Origin: Spirosoma pollinicola
Lineage (GTDB): Bacteria; Bacteroidota; Bacteroidia; Cytophagales; Spirosomataceae
Assembly: GCF_002831565.1 (NCBI RefSeq)
Contig: NZ_CP025096.1
Span: forward strand, 6,191,014 to 6,255,013
DNA: 64,000 bases
Direction: 5' to 3'
The translations under genes and the position numbers were made by a program. Of the stretch, positions 61,409-64,000 are shown one piece after another (position 1 is the first letter of the stretch; each line of letters starts with the position of its first letter). The notes beneath the pieces were generated by a model, which saw only the letters and a program-made list of their open reading frames with translations, had not been told where the DNA came from and did no database searches.

Positions 61409-62212
61409 TTAGGTTATAGGTTGTTTCTGACCAGCTTTGTTGAACTGTGAAAAGGCTGTTCGCAGCGCCGTCAACTGCGCTTCACCTATCGGGAAGTCGC
61501 CGTACCAGACAAATTCAAATTGACCAGTTAATCGCTCAAAATCAGGCTGTAACGATGAATTTGCTAATTCATATACGTATTGCCGATTGGTTTTGTCGGG
61601 CTTGTACTGAATACGTCCTGAGTCGGTTAATTGTTTAAGCGTTTGCAGGTATAACAAGCGAACAGCCAGCCGGTAGTTTTGCAAACTTACGGCCTCGTCG
61701 ATAGCCTGGTTAAAGTCGATCTCGTGAATGTTTTCGCTTAGATTTTCATAATCGAGACCAGCCGCCTGGGCTTTCTTCGGAAATAGAAAACGCAGTACTT
61801 CGGCTTTCATAAGCAGATAAACAGCTACGCCAGCTATAGCAGCAAGAAGTACATACTGCCAAATGTTTTGATAGGCTTCGCTGGATAAAAACGCCCCGAT
61901 TTTATGCATGAGCCATTGCCAGAGTCGCGCCAGCGGGTTTTCGGGCGGAGGTGCATCGTTCCCATACTGATAATCATGGTCTGTCTGTAAATCGCGCAGA
62001 TGATCTTGCTCGGGGTAGCGCACACGCATCGGTGCCCGATCATCGCGGGTAATGACCGGGACAGGTGCTTTTGTCATTGAGTCAGCACGAACTGTCTGCG
62101 CCAGAATTGCCGACGGACCTAATAACCCTATTAACCCGACAACAAGACTCGCCCGATAGACAGCAAATCGTAGCTCGTGAATCGTCATTCGTAGATCAAA
62201 ACGTTCCTTCAT
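61409..62212 (-). CDS. DUF4129 domain protein
   Basis: A 267-residue protein with an N-terminal signal or anchor segment (about 18-38), a hydrophilic periplasmic-like stretch, one membrane segment (about 120-140) and the DUF4129 C-terminal domain: IDEAVSLQNYRLAVRLLYLQTLKQL and FERLTGQFEFVWYGDFPI. The family is found beside transglutaminase-like or MoxR/DUF58 genes. The start overlaps the upstream membrane protein gene by 17 bp; internal Met9 would reduce but not remove the overlap. Function unknown. Confidence 0.87.
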   Translation of the reverse strand: MKERFDLRMTIHELRFAVYRASLVVGLIGLLGPSAILAQTVRADSMTKAPVPVITRDDRAPMRVRYPEQDHLRDLQTDHDYQYGNDAPPPENPLARLWQWLMHKIGAFLSSEAYQNIWQYVLLAAIAGVAVYLLMKAEVLRFLFPKKAQAAGLDYENLSENIHEIDFNQAIDEAVSLQNYRLAVRLLYLQTLKQLTDSGRIQYKPDKTNRQYVYELANSSLQPDFERLTGQFEFVWYGDFPIGEAQLTALRTAFSQFNKAGQKQPIT

Positions 62213-63083
62213 CCGTTGCGCGGGGGTGGGTAGTTGATGTACCGATGGCGTCGATGGCCGAAATCAGCCCCCGACCTTCCTGCCGTTCAACCAGATTTGT
62301 GTATTGAAAACCAATGGCTGTGTATAGCACAACATTTAACAATGTTCGGCCAACAAGGTTAATGACGTTGCCCAAAATGAGCCAGACAACCGACACATCG
62401 GGAAGCATTTTCGCTCCTGTCAGAAAAGCGATAATGGTAGTTGGCACGGCAAATATTAATCCGACAATTCCGACAATTAGCCCCGTGACAAAGATTAGTC
62501 CAAAAGTAGACCACCATTTGTCCCGAATAAGCTGAAAACAACGGCTCCAGGTGGGACCAAAGTCAGTGCCTTCAAAGGCAGTAACGGCTAATGACAGCGA
62601 GAGGACAACGGCCACATAAAGACCGGGAATAAAGAAAAAGATGAATGCAACACCAATAATAATGGAGTTCAGAATGGTAATAACGATGGCCCGGCCAATC
62701 ATGGGCTGTACTTCGGTCCAGACGTCGGTTACACTGATCAGGCTGCTTTTGGTTCGGTCATACACTTTCATATGGGCGTAGGTCGTCAGAATGACCGCCA
62801 CGTTTGCCAGAACGCTAAAGAACATAGCCAACCAAAATGAGGGCGATATAAACTGGCCCATTAACTGAAAAACAGCCATCGGATCATTTTTATTCGTGCC
62901 CGTGTCGCCCATTAATTGAAGCATGTTTGATTGCATGACACCGGTAGCAATACCGGCCACCAGAGCCACTGGCCCCACAATGTAGATCAGAGCCATGCCC
63001 AGGCTCCGCATATTCTGAATAATATACTGGAAGGTCGCGTTGATCTTGTTGCCGAAATCGCGTTGTTCGAAGAGTTGAATCAT
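62196..63083 (-). CDS. Polytopic membrane protein of the MoxR operon
   Basis: A 295-residue protein with six or so membrane segments (about 25-50, 90-115, 135-165, 165-185, 205-235 and 240-275). The N-terminus EQRDFGNKINATFQYIIQNMRSLG is cytoplasmic. FFFIPGLYVAVVLSLSLAV resembles YciC/DUF975-like integral membrane domains. Function unknown. Its start overlaps the SpoIIM-like gene by 4 bp and its end overlaps DUF4129 by 17 bp, so it is a core member of the operon. Confidence 0.82.
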   Translation of the reverse strand: MIQLFEQRDFGNKINATFQYIIQNMRSLGMALIYIVGPVALVAGIATGVMQSNMLQLMGDTGTNKNDPMAVFQLMGQFISPSFWLAMFFSVLANVAVILTTYAHMKVYDRTKSSLISVTDVWTEVQPMIGRAIVITILNSIIIGVAFIFFFIPGLYVAVVLSLSLAVTAFEGTDFGPTWSRCFQLIRDKWWSTFGLIFVTGLIVGIVGLIFAVPTTIIAFLTGAKMLPDVSVVWLILGNVINLVGRTLLNVVLYTAIGFQYTNLVERQEGRGLISAIDAIGTSTTHPRATDEGTF

Positions 63084-64000
63084 GGCTGTTTTGTACGGTT
63101 TAGGGAGATAGGATATAAAATAAAATACCAGATAATGAAAGCTGCCGATGTTAGGATGATGATTCCACTGACAACAGGCGGCAGGGTTAGCCGTGTGATA
63201 AAACTTTCCAGAAAACCCGCTGTAATAAAAATCGGGACGAGCCCAATGGCGATTTTCAGCCCCCGTCTAATACCGCGCTTGAATGACTCCAGCCGCGAGT
63301 AAGTTCCCGGAAATAGCAGACTATTGCCTACGGTGAGCCCCGCACAACCCGCAATAATGATCGCCGATATTTCGAGAGTGCCATGAATCCAGATTTTTAG
63401 AGCTGAGTCGAGAAGTAGCCCACGTTCGTAAAAAAAGTACTGGAAAGCGCCCAGCATTACCCCGTTATAAAACAGCATCGCGATGGTGCCAAAGGAGGCA
63501 AATAGACCAAATACGAAGGTTCGAAAGGCTACATAGATGTTATTCAGGGTGATCTGTATGAACATAGACGCTTGATCGCGGCTGTTGTACACGCCCAGCG
63601 GATCGCCTTTCTTGATGTTTTCGAGGGTCATATTAACGTAGCCATCCCCCAAAATGAGCTGCACAAACGTATTGTCGTGTGCCGCCGACACCCAACCCAG
63701 AATACCAGCCGCCAGAAAAATACCGGCCGAAATAGCCAGCAATCGGTGCGACTGTCGGAAAAGCAACGGCAACTCATATTTCCAGAACGTAACAAACCGA
63801 CTCCGGTCGTCGCGCCGATTCTGCATCAGGCCGCGGTGCATCTGCGCGGCCAGCCCGTTGAGGTATCGGGTTACGTTTGAGTCAGGATAAAACGTTTGCG
63901 CATACGACAGGTCGTCGGTCAGTTCCACAAAACGGGCCGTCAGTTCATCGGGGTCGCGCGAAGGATTCTGTTCCATATCGCGCCACTTGTCCGAATTGCG
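63080..64000 (-). CDS. Stage II sporulation protein M-like membrane protein (5' end outside window)
   Basis: The frame remains open to base 64000, and the residues before the first internal Met (RNSDKWRDMEQNPSRDPDELTARFVELTDDL, key part NSDKW..ME) match the typical SpoIIM-family start (xNxxxWxxxE), so the gene begins beyond the window. It has about five membrane segments and the conserved NNIYVAFRTFVFGLFASFGT and IHGTLEISAIIIAGCAGLTVG. In non-sporulating Bacteroidota it is found beside MoxR/DUF58 genes; the role is unknown. It overlaps the next gene by 4 bp. Confidence 0.9.
   Translation of the reverse strand, partial: RNSDKWRDMEQNPSRDPDELTARFVELTDDLSYAQTFYPDSNVTRYLNGLAAQMHRGLMQNRRDDRSRFVTFWKYELPLLFRQSHRLLAISAGIFLAAGILGWVSAAHDNTFVQLILGDGYVNMTLENIKKGDPLGVYNSRDQASMFIQITLNNIYVAFRTFVFGLFASFGTIAMLFYNGVMLGAFQYFFYERGLLLDSALKIWIHGTLEISAIIIAGCAGLTVGNSLLFPGTYSRLESFKRGIRRGLKIAIGLVPIFITAGFLESFITRLTLPPVVSGIIILTSAAFIIWYFILYPISLNRTKQP

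Overview
The window looks like chromosomal DNA of a Bacteroidota bacterium of the Cytophagales, closest in character to Spirosoma or its relatives (inference). Evidence: GC near 50%, a SusC/SusD pair with an ECF sigma gene, a three-gene succinate dehydrogenase with one large cytochrome b, weak or absent Shine-Dalgarno sequences, promoters of the TTTG-N19..21-TAnnTTTG type, and sphingolipid-related enzymes. No phage, plasmid, CRISPR array, rRNA or transposase gene was seen.

Layout. 1-4 kb: end of an adenylate cyclase, an ABC permease, a GNAT gene overlapping hemC, and a small heat shock protein. 4-13 kb: a minus-strand nutrient locus with an ECF sigma factor, a very short FecR-like anti-sigma, SusC, SusD, a ceramidase-like protein and a PhoPQ-related esterase-like protein. 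13.5-29 kb: carbohydrate and amino-sugar genes: a secreted propeller/alpha-barrel protein, a glycerophosphodiesterase, a NagX-like membrane acetyltransferase, a DapA-family lyase, a Na+/solute symporter, a chitobiase, a ROK kinase, an MFS sugar transporter, a second glycosidase-like protein and a DegT-type aminotransferase. The chitobiase and the MFS gene are each broken by one in-frame TAG, and the MFS gene has also lost its 3' end, so part of this N-acetylglucosamine route looks decayed. 29-55 kb: mainly housekeeping: tRNA-Gln, fabD, sdhCAB, gtrA, prfA, mnmH, pdxJ, yqeY, cvpA, rlmN, pit, plsC, outer membrane proteins, a DEGS1-like sphingolipid desaturase, a DsbD-like protein, a PhyH-family oxygenase, an AraC regulator, glyA and tatC. 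55-64 kb: a minus-strand SpoIIM / membrane protein / DUF4129 / DUF4350 / MoxR / DUF58 operon, interrupted by two exported proteins and a remnant of a YhcG-type (DUF1016) nuclease.

The most striking thing not explained by genes is the spacers. About eighteen intergenic gaps hold long inverted repeats, with arms from 11 to 59 bp, several of them perfect. They share an architecture but draw on different sequence vocabularies. Some are nested like REPIN doublets, and one family shows a compensatory base-pair change. One family of four sits directly against start codons. Several supply the last codons or the stop codon of the neighbouring gene. They lie between convergent genes, where they could end transcription, and also inside operons (sdhCAB, MoxR).

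Gene names rest on motifs read by eye; no database search was run. Several starts were moved downstream of the longest open frame because a signal peptide, a conserved N-terminus, a terminator or a repeat made the longer start unlikely.
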